Of a DNA stretch of 64,000 nt, positions 7,910 to 16,937 are shown in pieces. Both the position numbers and the translations under genes were made by a program. The number at the start of each line of letters is the position of its first letter. The first letter of the stretch is position 1. This DNA comes from an uncultured bacterium (GTDB lineage Bacteria > Actinomycetota > Coriobacteriia > Coriobacteriales > Coriobacteriaceae): assembly GCA_905216145.1 (NCBI GenBank), contig CAJMST010000006.1, forward strand, positions 1-64,000. The letters are read 5' to 3'. The notes beneath the pieces were generated by a model. It was not told the origin of the DNA. It searched no databases and was given only the letters and a program-made list of their open reading frames with translations.

Positions 7910-9220
7910 ATGGACGAACTATTTCACGTCAGTGAGCGCAAGTCCACAATCGGGACCGAACTCCGCGCTGGACTGACAACATTCCTGGCGATGGCCTACA
8001 TCATCGCCGTCAACCCCGCGGTGCTCTCGGGCGCTGGCATCGATGCGGGAGCGCTCGCCTGCGCCACCTGCCTGGGCGCCGGCATCATGACCATCTGCAT
8101 GGGCATCTTCGCTAACCGCCCGCTCGCCTGCGCGTCGGGCTTAGGCGTCAACGCGATGATCGCTGGAATCACCACCACCGTCTGCGGCGGTGACTGGCAC
8201 GTGGCCATGAGCGTCATCTTCCTCGAGGGTATCGTCATCTTGCTGCTCGTGCTTTGTGGCCTGCGCGAGGCCATCATGGACGCCATCCCGGTTGTCCTGC
8301 GTCACGCCATCTCGGTGGGCCTGGGCCTGTTCATCGCCATGATTGGCCTGTGCGATGCCGGCATTATCACCGCTGGCACCGGTACACTCGTCGGTCTGGG
8401 CGACATCACCTCCCCCACCTTCATCGTCGGCATCATCTCCATCCTGGTGACAGTCGCCCTCGCCTGCCGCAACGTCCCCGGCTCGCTGCTCATCGGCATC
8501 GTCGTCGCCGTCATCGCCGGTATCCCCCTAGGTGTGACCCATGCTCCGACCGGTATCATCGCCCCGCTCGACTTCTCGAGCATCGGTGGCCCCATCGCCG
8601 ACGCCGGCGGCGTGCCCGCCATCGTCAAGGTCCTTACCGACCCCGCGCTCCTCGTCATCTCGTTCTCGCTGCTCATGAGTGACTTCTTCGACACCATGGG
8701 CACCGCGATGGCCGTGGCCAAGCAGGGCGAGTTCCTCACCGACGACGGCAACGTCGAGAATATCAAGGAGATCCTGATCGTCGACTCCGCCGCCGCTGCT
8801 GTGGGCGGTTTCATGGGTGTCTCCTCCATCACCACCTTCGTCGAGTCCACTTCCGGCGCCGCCGACGGTGGCCGCACGGGCCTCACCTCCGTCACCACCG
8901 GCGTGCTGTTCATTCTCGCCGCGTTCTTCTCCCCCATCGTCACCATCGTTTCCAGCGCCGCCACCTGCGGTGCTCTGGTCTACGTCGGCTACCTCATGAT
9001 GAGCGAGGCCTCCGAGATCGACTGGTCCGACGTGTCGCAGGGTTTCCCGGCGTTCATGATTGTCGCCGGCGTGCCCTTCACCTACTCCATCTCTGCCGGC
9101 ATTGGCCTAGGCTTTATCGCCTACGTGATCGTCGCGCTCTTTAAGGGCGAGGCCTCCAAGATCAAGCCGCTCATGTGGATCGCAGCTCTCGCCTTCCTCG
9201 TCTACTTCTTCGTAGCGTAA
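7910..9220 (+). CDS. NCS2-family purine permease (AzgA/PbuG-like)
   Basis: 436 aa from ATG at 7910 (AAGGAAAGGG at about 5 nt). The N-terminal ELRAGLTTFLAMAYIIAVNP and the LLMSDFFDTMGT segment are typical of the AzgA/PbuG branch of NCS2 transporters, which import hypoxanthine, guanine or adenine by proton symport; about 12-14 membrane segments. No purine riboswitch was recognised upstream, only a short CGGCC/GGCCG hairpin just before the ribosome binding site. The last ~15 codons were copied into the duplication that follows (relic at 11226-11271). Confidence 0.9.
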   Translation: MDELFHVSERKSTIGTELRAGLTTFLAMAYIIAVNPAVLSGAGIDAGALACATCLGAGIMTICMGIFANRPLACASGLGVNAMIAGITTTVCGGDWHVAMSVIFLEGIVILLLVLCGLREAIMDAIPVVLRHAISVGLGLFIAMIGLCDAGIITAGTGTLVGLGDITSPTFIVGIISILVTVALACRNVPGSLLIGIVVAVIAGIPLGVTHAPTGIIAPLDFSSIGGPIADAGGVPAIVKVLTDPALLVISFSLLMSDFFDTMGTAMAVAKQGEFLTDDGNVENIKEILIVDSAAAAVGGFMGVSSITTFVESTSGAADGGRTGLTSVTTGVLFILAAFFSPIVTIVSSAATCGALVYVGYLMMSEASEIDWSDVSQGFPAFMIVAGVPFTYSISAGIGLGFIAYVIVALFKGEASKIKPLMWIAALAFLVYFFVA

Positions 9221-9248
9221 CGGCATAGTCTGCTAAAACAGAACACCA

Positions 9249-9288
9249 AAGCGCGGAGTCGCATCGAGCGGCTCCGCGCTTTTCTTTT
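9249..9288 (+). terminator. terminator of the NCS2 permease gene
   Basis: GCGCGGAG and CTCCGCGC stem, followed by TTTTCTTTT. A near copy lies at 11299-11336 because it was part of the duplicated unit. Confidence 0.9.
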
Positions 9289-9428
9289 AAAGCCAGGCAA
9301 CGCACAGACGCGCGATGTTTTGCTTCCCAAGTTTTGGACATTTTGCCCTCCAAACGGCACTACCGCCGGCTACATCCTGCAGATATGCTGGGCTTAATCG
9401 CATAGGCCCTATGAGGATGGGAGTAACC

Positions 9429-11204
9429 ATGGCCGCCTTGTTCACGACCCCCAAGCGCAATGACAAAACCTCTGGAGCCCATTTTGTCGAGCCCGACGTG
9501 TGCCGTCGCACGCTGCTCGCACACGGCAGCTGGCGCCGCGTGACGCGCCGCATCGTCTGCGGCCTGGCCTGCGCGCTCACGGTGAGCTCGCTGCTCATGC
9601 CGAGCGTCTCGCTCGCGGCCGAGTGGGTGGACGTCGGCGGCGTCCGCCACGAAGCGGCCGCGGGGCCCGCGGGAGACGCCGCCGGCACCTGGAGCTGGGA
9701 CGGCGCCGATGACATGAAGCTCAACGGCTATAACGGCGGCGCGATCGAGGCAGCGGGCAAGCTCAACGTGAGCTACGAGGGCGACAACATCGTCACTAAC
9801 GGCGACGGCCGCGGCATCAAGGTTAAGGATGGCGCGAACGAGAACGCCGAGCTTAATATTCAGGGCGACGCGTCCAGCACGCTCAACGTGACATCTTCTC
9901 GTGACGCCATCACTTCCGTCGGCAGCATCAACATCGACGGCGCTGGCACTGTCAACGCCACGAGCACCGAGCACGATGCCATCGATGCCGGGGGCGATGT
10001 CACCATCAAGGGCTCGGGAAACGTTAACGCCACGGGCGATTCGGATGGCATCAGGGCCGACGGCAACATCACGATCGACAACAGCGGAACCGTCACCGCC
10101 AAGGCCACCGAGGATCAGGGTATCGATGCTAACGAGAACCTCATCATAAAGGGCGGCGGCAAGGTAGAGGCAAGCTCTATCAAAGACAATGCGATTTGGG
10201 CCGACGGCAACATCGAGATCTCGGGTGGCAGCCAGGTCAAGGCAAGCTCCGAGGAAGACGCCACCATCGACGGTAAAAACAGCCTCACGGTCACGAACGC
10301 TTCCCTCAACGCAAGTGGCGTTGGGTATGGCATCTATGTCTACAAGGGCATCACGTTCGATGGCGCAACCGTAACGGTCCGTGCAAGTGCAGGGAACGAT
10401 GAAGCCAGCGCCCTCTTCACCGACGAGGACGACATCGTCATCAAGAACGGCTCGATCGTGGATGCGTTCGCAGAAGGCCAGTTCTCGACCGCAATCTTCA
10501 CCAGAAACTACTACCCCAACGAAGCGGGTGGTCACATCTACATTAGTGACTCCGTTGTCAAGGCTATAGCCCGCTATGTCGAGTCCGGTAGCGACGGCCC
10601 CGATCACTACAGCAACGACCAAAGTGGCGCGGTCATTCCCGAGCATAGGGGCATGAACATCGGCATCTTTGCCCGGACCAAGGAGGGCATCACGCCCGCG
10701 ACCATCTCGATTGTCCGCAGTAAGGTCACAGCTGAGGGAGACACGGCGGCAATCTTCGCCCTTGCCGTGAGCGCGGACGGCGAGACAATCGGCACCATCG
10801 AGATCGAAGGCGCTCCCATACAGACGCCCACAGGCGGCAAGATCATTGGCTATCGCAACAAGGAAGAACTCGATGACGGCATCTTCTACGTGGTGGGTCA
10901 AACCATCGGCACGGGCGACGCTGTGATCGACTCCCCCTATAACGAAGCTGTCGCCAAGAGCACGGTCATCGCGCCTCCCGAGGAGATCAAACCCGAGGAG
11001 AAGCCAGGCGAGACCAAGCCCGAGGGTTCCAAGTCCGAGGGCACGAAGACGACCAAGACCGTTGCAGTTGCAGCCACGGGAGCAAAGATCGCCGGCAAAC
11101 TCGCAGCAACCGGCGACGCCTCGAGCGCAGCCATCGTGGCAGCCGCCCTTGCGGGAACAGCCGCCATCGCCGCGGGCGCCGTGGTGAGCCGCAAGCGCTC
11201 GTAA
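9429..11204 (+). CDS. cell-surface beta-helix protein with LAATG sorting signal, tandem copy 1
   Basis: 591 aa from ATG at 9429 (GGGAG at 5 nt). A long basic N-region (SWRRVTRR) leads into a signal peptide cut near SLA-AEW (about residue 63). The body is built of repeated DGI/DAI..G.ITI..SG.V.A units of about 22 residues, resembling the Cthe_2159/DUF4353 carbohydrate-binding right-handed beta-helix. A Pro/Lys/Glu-rich wall spacer (EEIKPEEKPGETKPEG) precedes LAATGD, a hydrophobic helix and the RKRS tail: a sortase signal of the LAxTG type used by class E sortases. Probably wall-anchored; sugar or polysaccharide binding is inferred. Tandem paralogue of the next gene. No sortase gene is in the window. 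Confidence 0.85.
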   Translation: MAALFTTPKRNDKTSGAHFVEPDVCRRTLLAHGSWRRVTRRIVCGLACALTVSSLLMPSVSLAAEWVDVGGVRHEAAAGPAGDAAGTWSWDGADDMKLNGYNGGAIEAAGKLNVSYEGDNIVTNGDGRGIKVKDGANENAELNIQGDASSTLNVTSSRDAITSVGSINIDGAGTVNATSTEHDAIDAGGDVTIKGSGNVNATGDSDGIRADGNITIDNSGTVTAKATEDQGIDANENLIIKGGGKVEASSIKDNAIWADGNIEISGGSQVKASSEEDATIDGKNSLTVTNASLNASGVGYGIYVYKGITFDGATVTVRASAGNDEASALFTDEDDIVIKNGSIVDAFAEGQFSTAIFTRNYYPNEAGGHIYISDSVVKAIARYVESGSDGPDHYSNDQSGAVIPEHRGMNIGIFARTKEGITPATISIVRSKVTAEGDTAAIFALAVSADGETIGTIEIEGAPIQTPTGGKIIGYRNKEELDDGIFYVVGQTIGTGDAVIDSPYNEAVAKSTVIAPPEEIKPEEKPGETKPEGSKSEGTKTTKTVAVAATGAKIAGKLAATGDASSAAIVAAALAGTAAIAAGAVVSRKRS

Positions 11205-11225
11205 ACACTTTTTCGCACGGGACGG

Positions 11226-11271
11226 GTGGATCGCGGCCCTTGCCTTCCTCGTCTACTTCTTCGTAGCGTAA
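11226..11271 (+). pseudogene. relic of the 3' end of the NCS2 permease gene
   Basis: These bases repeat the last codons of the NCS2 gene (9175-9220, encoding WIAALAFLVYFFVA-stop) exactly 2,051 bp downstream with few changes. No gene body precedes them. This marks the left edge of the tandem duplication that produced the second surface-protein gene. Confidence 0.85.
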
Positions 11272-11298
11272 GGGCAAGGCTGCAAAAGCTGAACAATA

Positions 11299-11336
11299 AA
11301 GCGCGGAGTCGCCATGCGGCCCCGCGCTTTTCTTTT
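11299..11336 (+). terminator. terminator after surface protein copy 1 (duplicated)
   Basis: GCGCGG/CCGCGC stem followed by TTTTCTTTT; a copy of the terminator at 9249-9288. Confidence 0.85.
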
Positions 11337-11475
11337 AGCGCCGGTCCCTGCGCCGGCGTGCGGCCTATTTCTCCCCCATTTTGGACATTTTGCCCTCCAA
11401 ACGGCACTACCGCCGGCAACATCCAGCAGATACGCTGAATCTAGTCGTATAGGCCCTATGAGAACGGGAGCAACC

Positions 11476-13257
11476 ATGGCAGCCTTGTTCACGACCCCCA
11501 AACGCAATGACACTACCGCCGGAACCCATGTTGCCGAACCCGACGTTCGCCGTCGCATAGGACTCGCGCACGGCAGCTGGCGCCGCGTGACGCGCCGCAT
11601 CGTCGCGGGCGCCGTGTGCGCGCTCACGGTGAGCTCGCTGCTCATGCCGAGCGTCTCGCTCGCAGCGGAATGGGTCAAGGTCGGCGGCAACAAGTACAAC
11701 ACCGCGGCGAGCGACGAGGCCGGTACCTGGTCGTGGGACGGCGCCGACGACTTGAAGCTCAACAACTATAACGGCGGCGAGATCCAGGCCGCAGGCAAGC
11801 TCAACGTGAATTACTCGGGAACCAACATCGTCACTGCCGAATGGATCGAAAGCATCAACGTTTCTCATGGCACTAACGAGAATGCCGAGCTCAATATCCA
11901 AGGCAACGAGGGCGGCACGCTCAGCGTGACATCTACTGAGGACGCTATCCTCTCCACGGGTAATATCAACATCGACGGAGCCGGATCCGTCAACGCCACG
12001 AGCACTGGGTTTGATGCCATCAATGCCGGAGGTGATCTCGCTATCAAAGGTTCGGGCAACGTCAACGCCACGGGTGCATCGGATGGCATCAGGGCAAACG
12101 GCAATATCACGATTGACGACAGCGGAGCCGTCACCGCCAGGGCTACCAAGGACAAGGGTATTGGAGCCGACAAGAGCCTCACCATCAAGGGTGACGGGAC
12201 GGTCGAGGCAAGCTCAGCCGATGGTGAGGCCCTTTGGAGCGGCGGCAATATCAACATCTCGGACGGCAGCCAGGTCAAGGCAAACGCCGAGGGATATCTT
12301 GCCGTCGACACTGAGGGCAGTCTCGCGGTCACGAACGCCTCCCTTGACGCAAGCGGTGTTGAATATGGCGTCTATGCCCACAAGGGCGTTACGCTCGATC
12401 ACGCGACCGTGACGGTCCGTACCAGCGCGAACGGCGGCCAGGCCATCGCCCTCATCACTGACGGGGGCGACATCGACATCAAGAACGGCTCCACCGTGGA
12501 CGCGTTTGCGGAAGGCGAGGTTTCGGCTGCATTCTCCACCAGAAACGATCGACCCAACGAGAAGGGCGGCCACATCTACATCAGCGACTCCGTTGTCAAG
12601 GCCATAGCCCGCTATGTCGAGAACGGCGACGGCCCCATCCCCTACAGCGAAAACCAAGATGGCGAGACGAGGCGCGAACCCCAAGGCGAGAACATCGGCA
12701 TCATCGCCCAGACCAGCGAGGGCGTCACACCCGCAGTCATCTCGATCATCCGCAGCAAGGTAACGGCCGAAGGAGATACAGCGGCAATCTTTGCCCGTGC
12801 CATGAGCGCTGACGGCAAGACAATCGGCACCATCAAGATTGAGAACGCCGCCATCCAGACGCCCGAAGGCGGCAAGGTCATTGACTATCGCAAGCTCCGT
12901 GACGGCATCTACGAGGCAGGCCAGGCCATCGGCACGGGCGACGCCACGGTCGACTCCCTCTATATCAAAGCAGTCGCCAAAAGTACGACCATCGCACCTC
13001 CCGAGGTAGCCAAGCCGGAAGACCCCAAGCCCGACGAGACCAAGCCCGCAGAAAGCAAGCCCGCGGAGTCCAAGCAGAACCCCAAGCCTGAGGGCTCAAA
13101 GCCGACCAAGGCCGTTGCGGCTTCAACCACGAAAGCCAAGACTACCGGCGTGCTCGCGGCAACCGGCGACACCTCGGGTGCGGCCATCGTGGCAACCGTC
13201 CTTGCGGGAACAGCCGCTATCGCCGCAGGCACCATGGCGAGCCGTAAGCGTTCTTAA
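11476..13257 (+). CDS. cell-surface beta-helix protein with LAATG sorting signal, tandem copy 2
   Basis: 593 aa from ATG at 11476 (GGGAG at 5 nt). Same order as copy 1: basic N-region, signal peptide cut near SLA-AEW, the DGI/DAI beta-helix repeats, a Pro/Lys/Glu-rich spacer (longer here), then VLAATGD, a hydrophobic helix and RKRS. Divergence from copy 1 is spread over the body while signal peptide and anchor are close to identical, so the duplication is not very recent or the body is under diversifying selection. It carries its own promoter region and terminator, both copied from the first unit. Likely a wall-anchored adhesin or glycan-binding protein; ligand unknown. Confidence 0.85.
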   Translation: MAALFTTPKRNDTTAGTHVAEPDVRRRIGLAHGSWRRVTRRIVAGAVCALTVSSLLMPSVSLAAEWVKVGGNKYNTAASDEAGTWSWDGADDLKLNNYNGGEIQAAGKLNVNYSGTNIVTAEWIESINVSHGTNENAELNIQGNEGGTLSVTSTEDAILSTGNINIDGAGSVNATSTGFDAINAGGDLAIKGSGNVNATGASDGIRANGNITIDDSGAVTARATKDKGIGADKSLTIKGDGTVEASSADGEALWSGGNINISDGSQVKANAEGYLAVDTEGSLAVTNASLDASGVEYGVYAHKGVTLDHATVTVRTSANGGQAIALITDGGDIDIKNGSTVDAFAEGEVSAAFSTRNDRPNEKGGHIYISDSVVKAIARYVENGDGPIPYSENQDGETRREPQGENIGIIAQTSEGVTPAVISIIRSKVTAEGDTAAIFARAMSADGKTIGTIKIENAAIQTPEGGKVIDYRKLRDGIYEAGQAIGTGDATVDSLYIKAVAKSTTIAPPEVAKPEDPKPDETKPAESKPAESKQNPKPEGSKPTKAVAASTTKAKTTGVLAATGDTSGAAIVATVLAGTAAIAAGTMASRKRS

Positions 13258-13314
13258 ACGCCTCTGCGCACATGGCAGCTCCCGCGAAGGCCCCGAGCCC
13301 CAGCACCGTTTAAC

Positions 13315-13353
13315 AACGCCACCGCCGAGCTCCCCTCCGGCGGTGGCGTTTTC
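13315..13353 (+). terminator. terminator after surface protein copy 2
   Basis: AACGCCACCGCCG and CGGCGGTGGCGTT stem with a 10-nt loop, followed by TTCC. Confidence 0.85.
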
Positions 13354-13464
13354 CATATGCGTCCGCAGGGGATGCACGAGATTGTCTTTGGTCTAGCCCA
13401 ACCGGCATACGCTGGCGTGCGACAATTGGGGCTGCCGATATCACAACACTGAGAGAAGCCCGTC

Positions 13465-14130
13465 ATGGAAGCGCATCAAAAGCAGATAACCGTTTATTCG
13501 AATCATACGGAAAGCGCGCCTGTCATCTACCTTCCTGTGGTCGTGGGCGACGGCAGCGAGGTTTATAAGTGTTGCCGAGAGCTCGACTGTCCGCCATTCG
13601 CCCTCGTCACCATTGGCGGGCTCGATTGGAATCGCGAGCTGAGCCCCTGGGCATGCGACGGGACCGTACGCGATGCCGAGCCTTTCGGCGGCCAAGCTGC
13701 CGATTTTCTTGATGAGCTGCTGAATCAGATAATCCCCCAGGTCGAGTCGTCGCTTCCTCAGCCGCCCACCTGGCGCGGCATTGCCGGTTACTCGCTCGCG
13801 GGCCTCTTCGCACTCTGGTCCCTCTGGCAAACCGACGCTTTTGACCGCGCCGCGAGCGCATCGGGGTCGCTATGGTTTCCCGACTTTGTCGACCGTGCCA
13901 GCACGGCCCCTTTTGCCGGCAGCCCGCAAGCCGTCTACCTGTCACTCGGCAAAAAGGAAACCAAGACGCCCAACCGCATGATGCGGCATGTACTCGACGA
14001 CACACGCGCGATGGAAGCGTTGCTCGTCGAGCGCGGCATTCCAACAACGCTGGAGCTCAACCCCGGCAATCACTTTGCCCAAACCGACTTACGCATGGCC
14101 CGCGGCATCCACTGGATACTGACACATTAA
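13465..14130 (+). CDS. alpha/beta-hydrolase, esterase (IroE/Fes-like)
   Basis: 221 aa. The nucleophile elbow GYSLAG and the late GNHF histidine match the putative-esterase family that includes siderophore esterases such as IroE and Fes; an acidic residue in between is not certain. No signal peptide, so cytoplasmic. It stands alone between terminators, and no siderophore genes are near, so the substrate is unknown; a general acyl esterase is equally possible. GAGAGAAGCC precedes the ATG. Confidence 0.75.
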   Translation: MEAHQKQITVYSNHTESAPVIYLPVVVGDGSEVYKCCRELDCPPFALVTIGGLDWNRELSPWACDGTVRDAEPFGGQAADFLDELLNQIIPQVESSLPQPPTWRGIAGYSLAGLFALWSLWQTDAFDRAASASGSLWFPDFVDRASTAPFAGSPQAVYLSLGKKETKTPNRMMRHVLDDTRAMEALLVERGIPTTLELNPGNHFAQTDLRMARGIHWILTH

Positions 14131-14131
14131 A

Positions 14132-14172
14132 AATGGTGCCCACACGCATATACGCATGGGCACCATATCTTG
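14132..14172. terminator. bidirectional terminator between esterase and permease genes
   Basis: ATGGTGCCCA and TGGGCACCAT stem with flanking A- and T-rich sequence, between convergent genes. Confidence 0.85.
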
Positions 14173-14191
14173 TTTTAGCTGAACGCAGCTG

Positions 14192-15526
14192 CTACTCAGC
14201 AGCCTCCTCAAGCTCGGAGACATCAAACTCAAAGTCGTTACCCGGCAGGATGGCGTTGAGCACAATGCCCGCCAGTGAGCCCACGGCAATGCCGGACAGC
14301 GAAATGGTCACGCCGCCCAGCTCCAACACGATGGCGCCGGCGGTGCTGTACGCGATGCCGAGCGAAAGCACGAGCACCAGCGCGGCAACCAGCACGTTGC
14401 GGTTGTTCTGGAAATCGACCTGGTTCTCGATGAGGTTGCGGACGCCCACAGCGCTGATCATGCCGTAGAGCACGAGCGACACACCGCCGATCACACACGC
14501 CGGCATGGCCGCAATGACAGCCGCGAACTTGGGGCAGAACGAAAGCACGATGGCGCAACACGCGGCAATTCGAATTACGCGCGGGTCGAACACGCGCGTC
14601 AGGGCGAGCACGCCGGTGTTCTCACCATACGTAGTGTTGGCCGGAGCGCCAAAGAGCGAAGCCAGAATCGTGGCAAGGCCGTCGCCGAGCAGCGTGCGAT
14701 GCAGACCGGGATCGGCAATGTAGTTGCGCTCGCAAGTCGAACCGATAGCAGAGATATCGCCGATATGCTCGATCATGGTCGCGAAGGCCAGCGGCATGAT
14801 GGTGATGATGGCCGTCGTGGCAAGACCGCTATCGAACTGCGGCCCAAAGAGTGCAAACACGGTGTTGTCCCACACGATGGGCAGACCGACCCACGGAGCG
14901 GCGGCAACGCCCGAGAAATCAACCTCGCCGAGCGCAGCCGCAACGGCATAGCTCACCACAACGCCCAGCAAAATCGGCACGATCTTGACCATGCCACGGC
15001 CCCAGATGTTGCAGATGACGATAACGGCAACGCCAATGACAGCCACAAGCCAGTTGGTCTGGCAGTTAGCAATAGCGGAACTTGCCAGGATCAAGCCGAT
15101 GGAAATGACGATGGGGCCAGTCACCACCGGCGGAAAGAAACGCATGACACGCTTGGCGCCAAACGCGCGGAAGAGCGCCGCCAGCACCGGATAGAGCAGA
15201 CCGGCACAAGCTACGCCCAGGCAGGCGTAGGGCAAAAGCTCGGTCTCGCCGTTGGGCGCGATGGCGGCATAACCGGCAATAAAGGCAAACGATGAGCCTA
15301 AGAATGCCGGCACCTTACCGCGCGACAGGAAGTGGAACAGCAGCGTGCCCAAGCCGGCAAACAAAAGCGTTGCCGAAACCGAGAGACCGGTGAGCACGGG
15401 CACCAGCACCGTGGCACCAAACATGGCAAACAGGTGCTGTAGGCCGAGCAAAAACATGCGCGGGCGGCCGAGCGACGATGCGTCGTAGATGGCATCGGTG
15501 ACGGCGGGCGTCGAAGACTGGGACAT
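14192..15526 (-). CDS. NCS2-family uracil/xanthine permease (UraA-like)
   Basis: 444 aa from ATG at 15526 (AAAGGA at 5 nt; the longer open frame upstream has no supporting site). Signatures LGLQHLFAMFGATVLVP and the late NTTYGENTGVLALTRV segment place it in the UraA/PyrP branch, which imports uracil (or xanthine) by proton symport, with 14 membrane segments. Unlike the AzgA-type permease at 7910 it is in the nucleobase-ascorbate branch. No PyrR-type leader was recognised. Confidence 0.9.
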   Translation of the reverse strand: MSQSSTPAVTDAIYDASSLGRPRMFLLGLQHLFAMFGATVLVPVLTGLSVSATLLFAGLGTLLFHFLSRGKVPAFLGSSFAFIAGYAAIAPNGETELLPYACLGVACAGLLYPVLAALFRAFGAKRVMRFFPPVVTGPIVISIGLILASSAIANCQTNWLVAVIGVAVIVICNIWGRGMVKIVPILLGVVVSYAVAAALGEVDFSGVAAAPWVGLPIVWDNTVFALFGPQFDSGLATTAIITIMPLAFATMIEHIGDISAIGSTCERNYIADPGLHRTLLGDGLATILASLFGAPANTTYGENTGVLALTRVFDPRVIRIAACCAIVLSFCPKFAAVIAAMPACVIGGVSLVLYGMISAVGVRNLIENQVDFQNNRNVLVAALVLVLSLGIAYSTAGAIVLELGGVTISLSGIAVGSLAGIVLNAILPGNDFEFDVSELEEAAE

Positions 15527-15648
15527 GGATGTCCTTTCGAATGGAAGGGCGATCGGGCATATCGGATAACCTGCCCGAACGATACAATCCGAACCATTGT
15601 ATGCGATACGCCATGTCTCGCACGCGCCGTCACCTGCGAACGTTACCG

Positions 15649-16782
15649 TTATTTCCAAACGCACTCGGCAACGCGCTTGACCAGCGCGATCTTTGCCCAT
15701 TGCTCGTCCTCGGTCAGCTTGTTGCCAATCTCGCAGCTGGCAAAGCCACACTGCGGAGACAGATACAGGTTCTCGAGCGGCACATACTTTGCCGCCTCGT
15801 GAATACGCTCGACGATGGCATCCTCGTCCTCAAGCTCAGCGGCCTTGGTGGTCACCAGGCCCAACACGACCTTCTTGCCGGGGGCAACATACTTCAGTGG
15901 CTCAAAACCACCGGCGCGCGGCGTATCGAACTCCAGGTAAAATGCGTCGACATCCTCGTTTGCGAACAGGTACGGCGCGATGGGGTCGTAGCCGCCCTCG
16001 AAGGCATAGGTGGAGTGGTAGTTACCACGGCACACGTGCGTGTTAATGACAAGGTCATCGGGCTTGCCCTTGATGGCGGCGTTGTTGAGCGCCACGCCCA
16101 GCTCACTCACCTTTTGCAGATCGACCGGGCTCATGCCGGTCTTGGACACAAAGTCGGTATCGCAGTAGATGCCCCAGGTGCAGTCATCGAACTGGATGTT
16201 GCGGCAGCCTGCTGCGTACAGGTCGGCGATCACCGTGCGATAAGCGGCTGCAATGGCGTCGGCAAGTTCCTCATCGGTCTTATAGACAGCGCGCAGGCTC
16301 TCCTGCTGGCCGTCGCAGCGATCGAGCGTGACCTCAGAGAACGTCTGGATCGGCGCCGGGATGGTCTGGCGTGCAACGTGGCCCTCGCCCTCAAGTGCCT
16401 TGACAAACTTAAAGTGCTCGACAAAGGGGTGGTTCTCGCCGCTGATGGGGCCGGTCACCACGGCGGTATCGGCCGTGGTCTCCTCGTCGTGGAACATATA
16501 GCCCGTACGCGAGGTACGGCGTTCAATGCCGTTGAGGCCCCACATAAAGTCGAGGTGCCAGTAACTGCGGCGGAACTCACCATCGGTAATCACCTGCAGG
16601 CCGGCGGCCTTCTGCTTGGCCACCAAATCGCGAATGGCATCGTCCTCGACGGCCTTAAGGCCGGCGGCGTCGAGTGTGCCCGCGGCATAGGCGGCACGTG
16701 CATCCTTAACAGCCTGTGGACGAAGAAAGCTGCCGACGATATCGGCGCGAAACGGCGCGTTCGGTTGAATCGAAGTGCTCAT
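15649..16782 (-). CDS. MetE C-terminal-like methyltransferase (YxjG/YxjH family)
   Basis: 377 aa from ATG at 16782 (AGGGAGAT upstream). It resembles the catalytic half of cobalamin-independent methionine synthase: DGEFRRSYWHLDF near residue 67, a HVCRGNYHSTYAFEGGYD zinc-ligand region and SPQCGFASCEIGNKL with the second Cys ligand near the C-terminus. YxjG/YxjH-type proteins are stand-alone homologues without the N-terminal half; they probably transfer a methyl group to homocysteine, with an unsettled donor. A LysR gene lies immediately upstream on the same strand with an operator-like site between them. No SAM riboswitch was recognised. Confidence 0.85.
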   Translation of the reverse strand: MSTSIQPNAPFRADIVGSFLRPQAVKDARAAYAAGTLDAAGLKAVEDDAIRDLVAKQKAAGLQVITDGEFRRSYWHLDFMWGLNGIERRTSRTGYMFHDEETTADTAVVTGPISGENHPFVEHFKFVKALEGEGHVARQTIPAPIQTFSEVTLDRCDGQQESLRAVYKTDEELADAIAAAYRTVIADLYAAGCRNIQFDDCTWGIYCDTDFVSKTGMSPVDLQKVSELGVALNNAAIKGKPDDLVINTHVCRGNYHSTYAFEGGYDPIAPYLFANEDVDAFYLEFDTPRAGGFEPLKYVAPGKKVVLGLVTTKAAELEDEDAIVERIHEAAKYVPLENLYLSPQCGFASCEIGNKLTEDEQWAKIALVKRVAECVWK

Positions 16783-16869
16783 AGATATCTCCCTTTGCAT
16801 TGGTTGCTTTATCGAGACAGAGTATGAGCGCTCATGCGGTCATCGTAAAATATATGTTTATAACAGTTT

Positions 16870-16890
16870 GATATAGATGCTTCCTATATC
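16870..16890 (-). promoter_or_regulatory. LysR-type operator upstream of the MetE-like gene
   Basis: Perfect inverted repeat GATATAG-N7-CTATATC, with T-N11-A spacing inside, in the intergenic region between the LysR gene and the MetE-like gene it probably regulates. It resembles the ATAG..CTAT-type boxes of sulfur-metabolism LysR proteins. Confidence 0.6.
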
Positions 16891-16937
16891 AGTCTGGACT
16901 GCCATAAAGAGATTTGACCCGCGCGGAGCACAGCAGC

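Noticed and set aside
16783..16937. SAM riboswitch before the MetE-like gene
   Set aside because: The region is too short and lacks the conserved S-box core; a LysR operator explains the symmetry.
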